Below are positions 54,155-64,000 of a DNA stretch of 64,000 nt, piece after piece. The stretch comes from Dermatophagoides farinae (lineage: Eukaryota > Arthropoda > Arachnida > Sarcoptiformes > Pyroglyphidae): NCBI RefSeq assembly GCF_024713945.1, contig NC_134683.1, forward strand, positions 684,501 to 748,500, read 5' to 3'. Position 1 is the stretch's first letter, and every line of letters begins with the position of its first letter. The position numbers and the translations under genes were made by a program. The notes below the pieces were generated by a model. That model did not search any database, was not told the DNA's origin, and was given only the letters and a program-made list of their open reading frames with translations.

Positions 54155-54810
54155 TTAATGTTTATAGCTACGTCCATGTGGTCCTTTTACGAAAGACCAT
54201 GAAACAGAAATATTTTGGCCATATAATTCTGATCCATTTAATGCTTCTAATGCAGCCGATGCTGAACGAAATGTTTCAAATTCAACTAATGCATAACCTT
54301 TATAGAAACCGGTACGACGATCCAAATTGATATGTATGTTGGTTATTTGTCCATATTCGGCAAATTTTTGATAAACATCATCTTCATCCACTTCTTCATG
54401 TACACCGCTTACAAAAAGGATCCAACCTTCGACAGCTAAAATAAATTGGATTATTAAATCAAAACGTTATAATAATGAAAATGACAGTTGCATTACATTT
54501 TTGTGGTCCTGGTTCATTGCCTTCACTTTCAACGCTTTCAAATTGGCCATAATTTCCTCGATTTGCCGTTTCTAAATCAAAAATCAATACTTAATAGTGT
54601 GTCAAAATTTCGAAATCATTTATTACCTTCATCAAATCCACGTCCTTTACGTTTTGTTGCCTTTTCTTTGATTTTAACGACTGTTTCTGTTCAAAAAAAA
54701 AGAGAATCAGATTTAGAATCAAAAATTTTCGAAAAAAAATCATTCAATTTACCATCTTCATCAAATTCTTGTTCAATATTTTGTGGTGCCAATTCTAATT
54801 CGTCTGACAT
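54155..54810 (-). CDS. RBM8A: RBM8A / Y14 exon junction complex protein
   Basis: Y14 (tsunagi) pairs with Magoh in the exon junction complex and acts in mRNA localisation and decay. Four exons: 54810-54753, 54686-54627, 54571-54497, 54435-54155; introns 55-66 to 61 bp, all phase 1; 474 nt, 157 aa. The start [20 protein letters not shown] is followed by a short basic stretch ([12 protein letters not shown]), the conserved [20 protein letters not shown] and one RRM. RNP2 is ILFVSG and RNP1 is [15 protein letters not shown] is also conserved. The protein ends [14 protein letters not shown] and lacks the Arg/Ser-rich tail of vertebrate Y14. It is convergent with OGFOD1, stops 152 bp apart. Confidence 0.96.
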
Positions 54811-55125
54811 TTTTGATTGATTTCAAAATTGAAAAAAAAACCGAAAATCAATAATAGTGAATTTCAAACAAACAAAAAACAATGCCGCCGAGTATCGAAT
54901 TTTAGTCGGCACTATATCAACCAAGCATGATGCACTCATGTATCAATAGCCGGTTTTGAATGTAGCACGAATTTTGATCAGAAAAAAAAATTTTTTTAAT
55001 CAACTTTTTTATCTCAACATAAAAAAAATAAATTTAAAAAAAAAATTTGTTGAAAATTCCTAGATTATATATTGTGCATTGTTTGGACCAGCCAATTACG
55101 CCAAAAAAAAAAATTTTTTTCTCAT
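54811..55125. other. Short intergenic gap upstream of RBM8A
   Basis: About 315 bp between the MFS stop and the RBM8A start, both on the minus strand. It must hold the RBM8A promoter. It contains TAGTCGGCACTA at about 54903-54914, an imperfect palindrome, and A/T runs. Confidence 0.5.
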
Positions 55126-56903
55126 TCAAATGACCGTATGTGCTCGATAGTAAATCATAATGATCACCATGCCTGTTTTGTTGCAAGTTGAAATTAGAAA
55201 TTTTTTTTTCAAAAACTGATCTGAACATGAAACTTACTTGTAAAATTCAAAAAACCAACAGTTAAAAATGTTGGAAACCAACCATAATAATTGATCAATA
55301 ATTCAAACAAAGGACTTAATGCTAATGATGAAATTACCGGTCCCGGTATGAATTATACCATAAATGGCTGTAGCATGTTTGGCACCAAATTTATTCATAA
55401 CTTCAGGTAAATGTGAACTGAAAAAACCGATTGATGCAAAATTGATGACCATAATCCAAATGGTGAATAAAAGTTTATGAGCAAAATAATATGAGAATAT
55501 AAAACTAAAATATGATGCAGACACTAAACAATTGATAAATATCATTGTACGTTTGAATTTAAAACGATCCAATAATTTTCCACAAAAAAATGACCCAAAA
55601 CAATTGGCCAGATTGGCAAAAGCAATCACTGTCGATAGGAAATGATCATCCGAAATGAATGATTGACCATAAGGTTTACCCATTGCACCGATGAAATATG
55701 ATGCATTTGTGCTTAGACCAAATGTAATCAAAAGAATCATTGCCATACGTGTTCGTAATGCTTTGCGTACACCATAATAATTCTTCATGATTGGACGACG
55801 TTCATTATTTGCTGTATTTGTATCGGTCATGTAATGATTGTATGGATCATTTGTATTTCCTCTACGTATATTGGAAAGAAATTCTTCATCATGATCAAAT
55901 TGTTCTTTGAGAATGCCAAGATAATCATTTTCGATCAAATTCTCTGTCAATGAAGTTGATGGAAAAATTCCGGAAGAACTGGATACAATATCATCAATAT
56001 TTGTTGCTCGTAATTGTCGTACTGTTAAACCTTGTGGTCCATCCATCGATGCATACAATTGATTATTATCAATAGTTTGACTAATCGTCACTGGTTGTGA
56101 TTGTTCATGATCATTAATCTGTGATGGTTGCGGTACATCAGCAGGTGGAACAAACATCATCATGGTGCCAACAACACCCATAACAATGTATATTAATGAT
56201 ACAAAACGAAAATATCTTGGTACCCGAAGTAGAATTTCTGGATCAGTAAAATAACCACGATCATCGGGTGGAATATTATTAGGATTAAAATACATTGTCT
56301 GCAATTCCATCGTTATGAATGTTGATATTGAATCCATGGCTATAATAAGACCGGCAATAAAACCACGATATTGTGGTTTCCATTTCACCGATGTTACAAT
56401 AACGATCGAATAAATAAGACCACAGCCAGCATTCTGTATGAAACCATATGTAACGACTAGAAATTCGAATGATGCATTCACCGCTAATGATGAAAGAAAA
56501 TTTCCTAATCTGTTTATGGTGGTGGAAAGAAATTTTTGTTAAATTTTTGAAACTTCACACATATTCAACTATTAATTACGTACGTAATAAGAAAGGCACC
56601 GAGAAATATTACTGAACGAAATGAAACTTTTCTTGTCATATAACCACTCATTATTGTGAATATAGTGAATGCCAATACAATCACCGATGATATCCATGTA
56701 TTGCGGCCATAATTATTATCATTCGATACATAGAATCTCATATACGATGTTATATAGGTGATTATATTGCCCATTTGTACGGCACCTACCAACATGTGTA
56801 GAATAACGGCACCAATCACTGTTGAATAGAATTTCAATTGCCGAATATGATCATTGGATTGATTTTGGAAACCATTGATGAACCAATTATTTAATCGATC
56901 CAT
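55126..56903 (-). CDS. MFS transporter, oxalate/formate-antiporter-like; one frame break
   Basis: Twelve-helix-type major facilitator. Exons 56903-56584, 56509-55238 and 55172-55126; junctions GTACGT/CAG and GTAAGT/CAG, phases matched. The start MDRLNNWFINGFQ precedes a TM (VIGAVILHMLVGAVQMGNII). The half TYGFIQNAGCGLIYSIV, VKWKPQYRGFIAGLI and the loop GYFTDPEILLRVPRYF recall OFA-family carriers, which is a recollection and tentative. A long acidic/polar central loop separates the two halves. The second half has KLLDRFKFKRT, the usual motif between helices. In the middle exon the frame must shift by one base at the CCC of 55342-55344 (minus GGG): before it the protein reads YGIIHT, after it GPVISSLALSPLFELL. 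With one base removed the total is 1638 nt, 545 aa. Substrate unknown. A 16-nt intron (GTAATT...ATTAG) would also restore frame but is implausibly short. Confidence 0.82.
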
Positions 56904-58387
56904 TTTTTTCAATTGAAAATTGAACTTGAACCAGAAAAACCAAAAAAAAACCAAAAAAAAAAAAATTCTTCAAGATGACACAAAACTGCTGTATGTGCGT
57001 GTGTATTGATAGGTGGCAATATATAGTAAGTAAACCAAATGATGATGATGATAATTTATCTAAACAGAAAATCAACAAATGAAAAAAAAAGATTTTTATT
57101 TTAAACACAAACGATTGCTGATAATAGTTAACTTTGATATAAATGATTTATCAATATTCGAATCAATACGACCGATAACAATCAATCTCTGGGCAATCAA
57201 ATAAATGATGATGATAAAGGTATGGTTCGATTCGTGAAAATTTTATTCAAAAAGAGAAAAAAAAAATTTACCTTGATCAATTCGATTTTTTTTTCTTTCT
57301 TTCCTGTTTTTCTTTTTTTGTATCAAAAAATCGATACCATGGTGACACCACTACTCTTAAGAATTGGATGAATGAACAAATGAACTTTACTTCGTTTTAA
57401 AAATTTCATTCGAATTCAGTGGTTATAATTGACAGTTAAATAATAATCATAATAAACACAAAACCCAAACATCCATTGTCAACAAAAAAAAAACAATCGA
57501 TATTTTCGCAAATATCGATTGTTATATATATATATACATCCATTAATCGATTGACAGCTGATTGATTGAGAAAGAGAAAAAAAAATGAATGGGTGTAGTT
57601 TGTGCTATTCAAAAAAAAAAAAAAAAATGCAACCCCTTTTTTTCATTTTAATTTTCTTTACCATAAAATTTACATTTTTGAATATAAAATAAAACCTCAC
57701 TACACAGCAGCAGCAGCAGCAGTATGTCCATGATCATCATATTTTATCACAATGAATCTAAACATATAATATATATAGTCTAAATACACACAAGTCAATC
57801 GATTAATGTCACAATAGTCGAATGAGACCGACACACACACACAGCCAAAATAATAATACACGTTTGCTTACGGCTTATTTTGATGGAGATGCTCATTTTT
57901 CTTCAAATATATTTGATTACGATTTGATCATCATCATCAACAAACAACAACGACAACAATAATTGTGTTCCTCTACTATTTTTGATGATACATTCAACTT
58001 GTTAAAAAAAATTTTTTTGATTTGAGTACACAGAAATACAGGAAAATCGATAGAGAAAAAAAAACGACGAACGTGTCGAATCTACACAACATTGGTTTGT
58101 GTTTGTGTGTGTGTGTATCCATCCAAATCCATAAAAAAAACATACACGTTGTATATTCTGTACACATTTCTGGTTCGATTTTTTTTTCAAATTCTTCTAT
58201 CCCCCGGTCAAAGTTCATCAGTTTAAATTTTCAATTTGAAATTCGTGTTTAAATTCATATATTTTATTTGTGATTTGTGATTTTTTTTTAAATAAAATAA
58301 AGGTAAAAATTTTTTTTTCAATTTCAAATTTTCATTGCAACTTTTGTTTTCTGTTTTCCATAGTGGTTATAAATAAATTAAAAAACC
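56904..58387. other. Divergent intergenic region between MFS gene and SEC24
   Basis: About 1.5 kb that should contain both promoters. It has poly-A runs, a CAG run near 57706-57722, CA repeats and a perfect hairpin at 57494-57521. No gene found. SEC24 may have an untranslated first exon, since GGTAAA near 58302 and CATAG near 58364 could bound an intron in its 5' UTR. Confidence 0.5.
57494..57521. repeat. Perfect 11-bp stem hairpin with TATCGAT
   Basis: CAATCGATATT, loop TTCGCA, AATATCGATTG. It lies in the divergent MFS/SEC24 promoter region, and each arm carries a DRE-like ATCGATA/TATCGAT. Confidence 0.6.
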
Positions 58388-61300
58388 ATGAACCGTTTTC
58401 CACCACCACAGATGATGTATCCGAATGCATTTCCAGCATCGCCACAATCACCATCATCTACAATGGTAACGAATAGTGGTAAATATCCATCATCACCACC
58501 ACCACCACCACCACCTGTAAACAATAATATTCAACAACAACAATATGGAAATCCTCAACAATTACCACAACATTCGATGATGATGAACCATCAGCAGCAG
58601 CAGCAACAACAACCGCCACCCACAACCACCTCCTGTATCATCATTGCCTCATTTTCCTCAACAACAATATCCTTCATCTATAAGTCAAATGAATCAAAAT
58701 ATTCCCCCACAACAACAACAACAACAACCACCACCTCTTCATAATCATTCTGCAAACACTACTCAACAACATCATCATCTGCATCAACATCATGGAATGG
58801 ATCAATTAACGCAGAAAATGGGCTCAATGGTTGTCAATCAAGGTTGGAATCAAATGTTTAACCGTTTGGAAGCTGTGAATCTTTTGGCCGAAAAAGATAT
58901 CTATACAAAAGCTGTACAACAAAAACGTCAACAACAACAGCAACAACAATTGAATAGTCAACAACAACAACAACAAAGACGTGATGATCTGAGCTGTGAT
59001 AAAGATGTAATGCGTTGTACAATGCATAAAATACCGGAAACGGCATCATTATTACAAAAATCACGATTACCATTGGGTATATTGTTGCATCCATTTAAAG
59101 ATGATCCGGTAATGTTTTATATTAATTACTAATATGATGATTTTATTAATGAAAATTTTTTACAGAACATTCCCGTTATACAGGATTCAGTGATTGTACG
59201 TTGTCGATCATGTCGTACGTATATTAATCCCTATGTACGACTATTGGATCAAAGACGTTGGCAATGTAATCTATGTCATCGAATTAATGAAGTACCTGAA
59301 GAATTTATCTATGATTATCAAAGTCGTAGAATGATTGACATAATGACCAGGCCAGAATTGAATCATGGATCAATTGAATTTGTTGCTAGTGTTGAATATA
59401 TGGTACGACCACCACAGCCGGCAATCTATCTATTTGTATTTGAATGTACATCATCAGCTGTACAATTAGGTTATATTCGATATTTGGCATCTGCATTATT
59501 GGCATCGATAGATCAGATACCTGGTGATTCACGAACGTTAATTGGTTTTATTGCTTTTGATTCGAAATTACATTTTTTCAATCTAAATGATGATCGTCCT
59601 GTTCATATGATTATGCCCGATATTCATGGTAAATATTTTCAAGTTTTTTTTTCTTAAATTTCTCATTAATTTCTTTTTCTTGCATTGAAAAAAATAACAC
59701 AGATGTATTTCTACCACATGCCGATTGTTTATTGGTAAAATTTCATTCATGTAGAGATAAAATTGAATATTTTCTACGTGAAACATTGCCAAATTTTCCA
59801 TGCAATTCAAATGATGATGATCCAAATAAAATTGTTGCCGATCATCAATCAGCATTGGGTCCAGCATTACAGGCTGCATTCAGATTAATATCACCAACTG
59901 GTGGACGAATTACACTAATACAGACTAGTCTACCAAGTGCCGGTAATCTATCCGATGGTTGTGTACTGCAGAATCGTGAAGATCCAAATCAACGAACAAT
60001 AAATTCGAATCAATCGAATCAGGCATTAACACCATTATTGAATCCGGCAACGGATTTTTTCAAAAAATTAGCCCTTGAATGTTCAGAACATCAAGTTACA
60101 GTTGATCTATTTAATCTTTCACCATCATTTTCCGATCTTGCTACGGTAGCTGCAATAGCTAAATATAGTGGTGGATCTATCAAATATTATGGTGGTAGCG
60201 GTACTGGTGCTGGAACAATGAATCCATTAGCGATAAATTCGATGCTTTTACGATTTGAAGAAGATATGAAACATTATCTGACCAGATCGATTGGTTTCGA
60301 AGCTGTAATGCGTTTACGTTCAACACGTGGTATCAATATTCATACGTTTCATGGAAATTTTTTTGTTCGTTCCACTGATTTGATTGCATTACCAAATGTA
60401 AATCCAGATTCAGCATATGGAATACAATTGAGCATTAGTGAAGATTTACGTGATTTTAATCAAATTTGTTTTCAAGCTGCATTATTATATACAAATTCAA
60501 CTGGTGAACGGCGTATACGTGTACATACAATTGCCTTACCAGTTGTATCTGATCTGATCGATATAATGGATTCAGCTGATCATGATGCTATTACATCATT
60601 ATTAACTAAAATGGCTGTTGATCGTTCATGTCAAGCATCGATACAGGATGCACGTGAAGCATTGATCAATGCAAATATTGATCTAATCAGTGCATTCCGT
60701 TTGATACATACACCACCATATCCAGGATTGTTTATTTCATATCATACACGTTTATTGCCATTATATACATTGGCATTATTGAAAAATGTAAGTACATTTT
60801 TTTTCAATGAAATTACCGATCGAATTTTAATGGATTTTTTTCACCACTGTTTTTTTTTCTGTAGACGGCTTTTCGTTTAGGAATCTCTACACGTATTGAT
60901 GAACGTGTTTATGCAATGGAACAGATGAAATCTATGCCACTGAAATATATTATGCTTTACATTTATCCACATTTATATCCATTACATCATCAATTTGATC
61001 CAAAACAATCATCACCAATGCCATTACAATTATCATTTGCTAATATCGATCGTAATGGTGTTTATCTATTGGATACATATGATCATTTATTTATTTATAT
61101 TTGTAAATCTGTACATCCACAATTTTTATCGGATGTATTCAATGTAACACAATGGTCACAGATACCGGATGAAGGTGATCAACAACAACTACAACAACAA
61201 CAACAATCACAGGCAGCCTTTACAACGCCACCATCAATTACAATGATGACCAGACCACCACAATCGTCATTAAATAATAATACAAATCATAATCATGCTC

Positions 61301-61810
61301 AAATGAATGGTTTTCTACCTAATCAAATGATGACTATGAATAACAATAATGGTATGGATGATCCACCATCAACATCTACAGATACAAGTAGTAATGATAT
61401 TGTGGCTGGTGGCGCTATACAAAATAATGATCAACATTCATCAACAGCCAATAATAATGTTGATGATGATAATAATTTGACATTGGCAACAAAACAAAAA
61501 CAAAAACGATCACCATGTCCATTGATAACATTACCATTTTTGAATAATGAAACATCTGAACATATACATGAATTTATTGAAAAATTATTGGATGATCGGC
61601 CATTTAAACCTAGTTTTCATATATTAAGGTAAGCATCAAGGTGGATAGAAATTGATTGGTTATTTTCTAATTGAATTTTGTTTTCATATATATAGAGAGG
61701 ATAGCCGTTTACGATATTCATTTCTACAATACATGTATGATGATCGTAATGAATCGGCATTTAGCTATTATGAATTTCTACAACATTTACAACAAAATCT
61801 GGAAAAATAA
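58388..61810 (+). CDS. SEC24: SEC24 (A/B type) COPII coat cargo adaptor; one frame break
   Basis: Cargo-binding subunit of the COPII inner coat, acting with SEC23 at ER exit sites. Exons 58388-59108, 59166-59628, 59703-60787, 60865-61628, 61696-61810; introns 57-77 bp, phases matched. The N-terminus is Pro/Gln/His-rich. Zinc-finger cysteines CRSC and CNLC fall at residues 253/256 and 274/277 of the frame-corrected protein, then the trunk domain (RPPQPAIYLFVFE, DQIPGDSRTLIGFIAFDS, SALGPALQAAFRLISPTGGR), beta-sandwich (IHTFHGNFFVRSTDL, GERRIRVHTIALPVVS), helical domain and gelsolin domain, ending SAFSYYEFLQHLQQN. Wording is closest to SEC24A/B rather than C/D. Exon 1 carries one extra base at CCC 58619-58621: before it the frame is QQQQPPP, after it PQPPPVSSLPHF. 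With the base removed the total is 3147 nt, 1048 aa. A Gln/Asn-rich insert interrupts the gelsolin part. Confidence 0.95.
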
Positions 61811-62104
61811 TGATACCACCAGGATTGTTTGACTTGAAATGAGATGAAAACATTCAAATGATGCAATTTCATTTTTGATTTTTTTTTTATTAATGATCTT
61901 ATGATGATTTATTATATATTATTGGTATAATTTTTGTTTGTTTATCCATATGTTTTACACACACACACACACAGAAACACAAACACAAACATTCGATGAG
62001 AAAAAAAAATAAAGAAAAGATGATGATGATGATGAAAATTTTTGTGTTTCTCTATCATCATCATTATTTGGATAAACATACAAATAATGATTTGAAAATT
62101 TTCA
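61811..62104. other. Convergent gap between SEC24 and SNRPD3
   Basis: About 290 bp between stop codons of convergent genes. It contains a CA run (61960-61974) and GAT triplets. AATAAA on the plus strand at 62008-62013 could end the SEC24 transcript. Confidence 0.55.
62008..62013 (+). terminator. Possible SEC24 polyadenylation signal
   Basis: AATAAA 198 bp after the SEC24 stop, in A-rich sequence. Confidence 0.4.
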
Positions 62105-62548
62105 TTAACGTCTTGGTATGATTGGACCACGACTGCTACCACCAACTGTATTACCTCGTCCACGGCCACGTGCCACTATAATTGATGATAAAATTAGTAA
62201 TAATTGTGGAATAATTTATTGAAAAGATTCATTACCTTGTGCACGTAATATGGCCGATTTTCCACGATTAGCTGTTGATCCACCTTTGACCATTTTCTTG
62301 AACATTGGTGCATTTTTCAACATATCCGGCAGTATTAGAAAACGAATTTTTGATCCACGAATGAAAACATTTTCCAATTGTGCAACACGACCATCACGAT
62401 ATGTAACGGTTATATTGGACATTTGACAATTCATATTATCTTCAGCTTCCACTAATTTTCCACGATAAACTTCGCCCATAATCGTTTCACAGGTAATAAT
62501 GTGACCTTCAGCTTCGTGTAATACTTTGATTGGAACACCGATTGACAT
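62105..62548 (-). CDS. SNRPD3: Sm protein D3, spliceosomal snRNP core
   Basis: Member of the heptameric Sm ring on U1, U2, U4 and U5 snRNAs. Exons 62548-62236 and 62175-62105, intron 60 bp, phase 1; 384 nt, 127 aa (human 126). Starts [20 protein letters not shown]. Sm1 motif includes [18 protein letters not shown] and NMNCQMSNI; Sm2 is [17 protein letters not shown]. The C-terminal tail carries RGRGRG and ends [10 protein letters not shown], a short RG-rich tail of the kind methylated in SmD1/SmD3. Convergent with SEC24. Confidence 0.97.
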
Positions 62549-64000
62549 TTTTTATTTTTGTTGTAAATAAAAATTTAAATTTTTTTGTTGAATTTTGAAA
62601 ATCTTTGTGTGCATAACAATACAATATAGCCGCGAATACAAAAACAATGCTCTTTTTTTTCAAGCCGCTATGGAACGCTGCTGTCAAAATAGTTATTATT
62701 ATTATTATGGTTAAAATAGTCACCGAAAATTCGAATTGTAACAAAATTGCTGAATTGACAAAAAATCAAAAAGAAAAGAAAAAATTTTTTGGCTTCGATC
62801 ATCATTAATATTTGTCGTTATTATCATGGAATTTCTTACTTGATTTGACTTTATCATATATGAACGGAAACAAGTCAAGTGAAAAAAAACGCCTACCAAA
62901 TAAAAAAAAATTTCATTTCATCATCAAAAAAAAAAATCCTGATACAATGTTGATCAGATGATAATGATTAATGAATGATTCGTGATATGTTCGTGATACT
63001 CCAATTGACTTTGAATGTAACCAATTGTATTGACTACTGGATTCGTGAATAAAGTTTTTTACCATAAATGGCAAACAACAACAGCCATGGAAAAGGAAAA
63101 GAATCGAATTTCGAAATCTGATTACCAATTGATCATGATGATGATGATAATGATCAATCGATCATCATTAGTGTTCATTTCATTAGCCTCAATAAAACAA
63201 AGTATTGCAGAAAAAGGAACCTAACAATGACAACGACGACGACAAAAAAAATATCGATTTAATGGACGATGTGACAAGTCATCTCATCGATTCATTATAT
63301 AGAGAATCTTTCAACCTTGAAATTCAAGAAACGTTGCATTTTTTAAATTCCATTACAAATGGTTATTTCATCCGAATTCGGATTCATTTTTTTTCACATC
63401 CAAATGGCTATAGAAACAAAAACTATTGATCAATCTGACTATAAATGTCAATGTTCAACAACAATAGATTAAAAACAACAAAACCATTTTTTTGTGTTGT
63501 TTGATGAAAATCAAATTATGTAAATTGCTTGATTATAACAACAACAACAACTACTACCTTTACATTTATCAAATGGGAATCACGTATCCACATCAAGCAA
63601 ATATGTTCAATTCCAATACACAACAGATCAATTTATTCTGTGTGTGTGTGTGTATGAATTTCCATAATTCGGTCATATGAAAACATTATGAATATGGAAA
63701 ATCATGACAGAATAAAAAGTGGCTAAAAATATCGTCCCGGTGAAGAGAAAAAAAATCCAAAGCAATTATGTAAACAGAGAAAATTTCAAAAGTTTCAATT
63801 CCCAAACTTCATCATCATTATCATTTGTATACAAGCTGAAATTATGATAATATGTATCTCATCATCATCATCATCATCATCATTACGGAAATGTTAACGA
63901 CAAACAAAAACCATTTTCATTATTATTATAATGAACTTGAGATTCATTATAATATAATCAAATGGCCGATTGTTTGGAAAATAATCAACAAATCATTCAT
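62549..64000. other. Right-end region, no confident gene
   Basis: The first 200-300 bp should contain the SNRPD3 promoter. At 63205-63429 a plus-strand frame follows a good acceptor-like TATTGCAG (ending about 63209) and reads NIDLMDDVTSHLIDSLYRES and ETLHFLNSITNGYF; it is less biased than the surroundings but unrecognised and may be chance. The rest is A-rich with ATC triplets and a GT run. Confidence 0.4.

Noticed and set aside
55320-55341. 16-nt intron in the MFS gene
   Set aside because: Begins GT and ends AG and would restore phase, but it is far below any known spliceosomal intron length, and removing it would delete the conserved-looking PVISSLA; a one-base indel explains more.
57206-57240. 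GGTTCGATTC resembling a tRNA B box
   Set aside because: No matching A box or foldable acceptor and anticodon arms around it.

Overview
Eukaryotic (arthropod) genomic DNA, very AT-rich and packed with short tandem repeats (GAT/ATC, CAA/TTG, CA, GA, poly-A). Gene content is metazoan: a Pax2/5/8 paired-box factor, CDC5L, OGFOD1/Tpa1, RBM8A/Y14, SEC24 and SmD3, with GT-AG introns. Many introns are under 100 bp, and spacing between housekeeping genes is tight. AT-rich, repeat-laden intergenic DNA plus compact genes fits an acariform mite best (an astigmatid such as a Dermatophagoides relative); this is inference from style, not from a diagnostic marker.

Layout. 1-7241: repeat-rich, no gene recognised. 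7242-25829 (minus): six-exon Pax2/5/8 gene with introns up to 7 kb. 25830-28119: its likely upstream region. 28120-41739 (minus, possibly starting near 42167): seven-exon gene for a proline-rich, synaptopodin-like protein. 42970-45561 (minus): intronless CDC5L. 45562-50609: mostly gene-free, with a 53-codon small ORF and a candidate terminal exon. 50610-51307 (plus): two-exon four-helix membrane protein. 51785-54002 (plus): OGFOD1. 54155-54810 (minus): RBM8A. 55126-56903 (minus): MFS transporter. 58388-61810 (plus): SEC24. 62105-62548 (minus): SNRPD3. 62549-64000: no confident gene.

The left two thirds hold two long genes, one developmental (Pax2/5/8) and one that may be cytoskeletal, inside repeat-rich DNA. 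The right third is a dense housekeeping cluster: RNA processing (CDC5L, RBM8A, SmD3), translation/ribosome hydroxylation (OGFOD1) and secretion (SEC24). OGFOD1/RBM8A and SEC24/SNRPD3 are convergent pairs; MFS/SEC24 is divergent.

Exon models were built by hand by matching splice phases; summed coding lengths are multiples of three for every multi-exon gene except two. The MFS gene and SEC24 each carry one extra base, in both cases at a plus-strand CCC triplet. No mobile element, virus, CRISPR array, rRNA or tRNA gene was recognised, and no clearly novel multi-gene system. The points most worth following are the unusual Pax2/5/8 architecture, the paired frame breaks, the repeated motif in the synaptopodin-like gene and the small ORF at 47947-48108.
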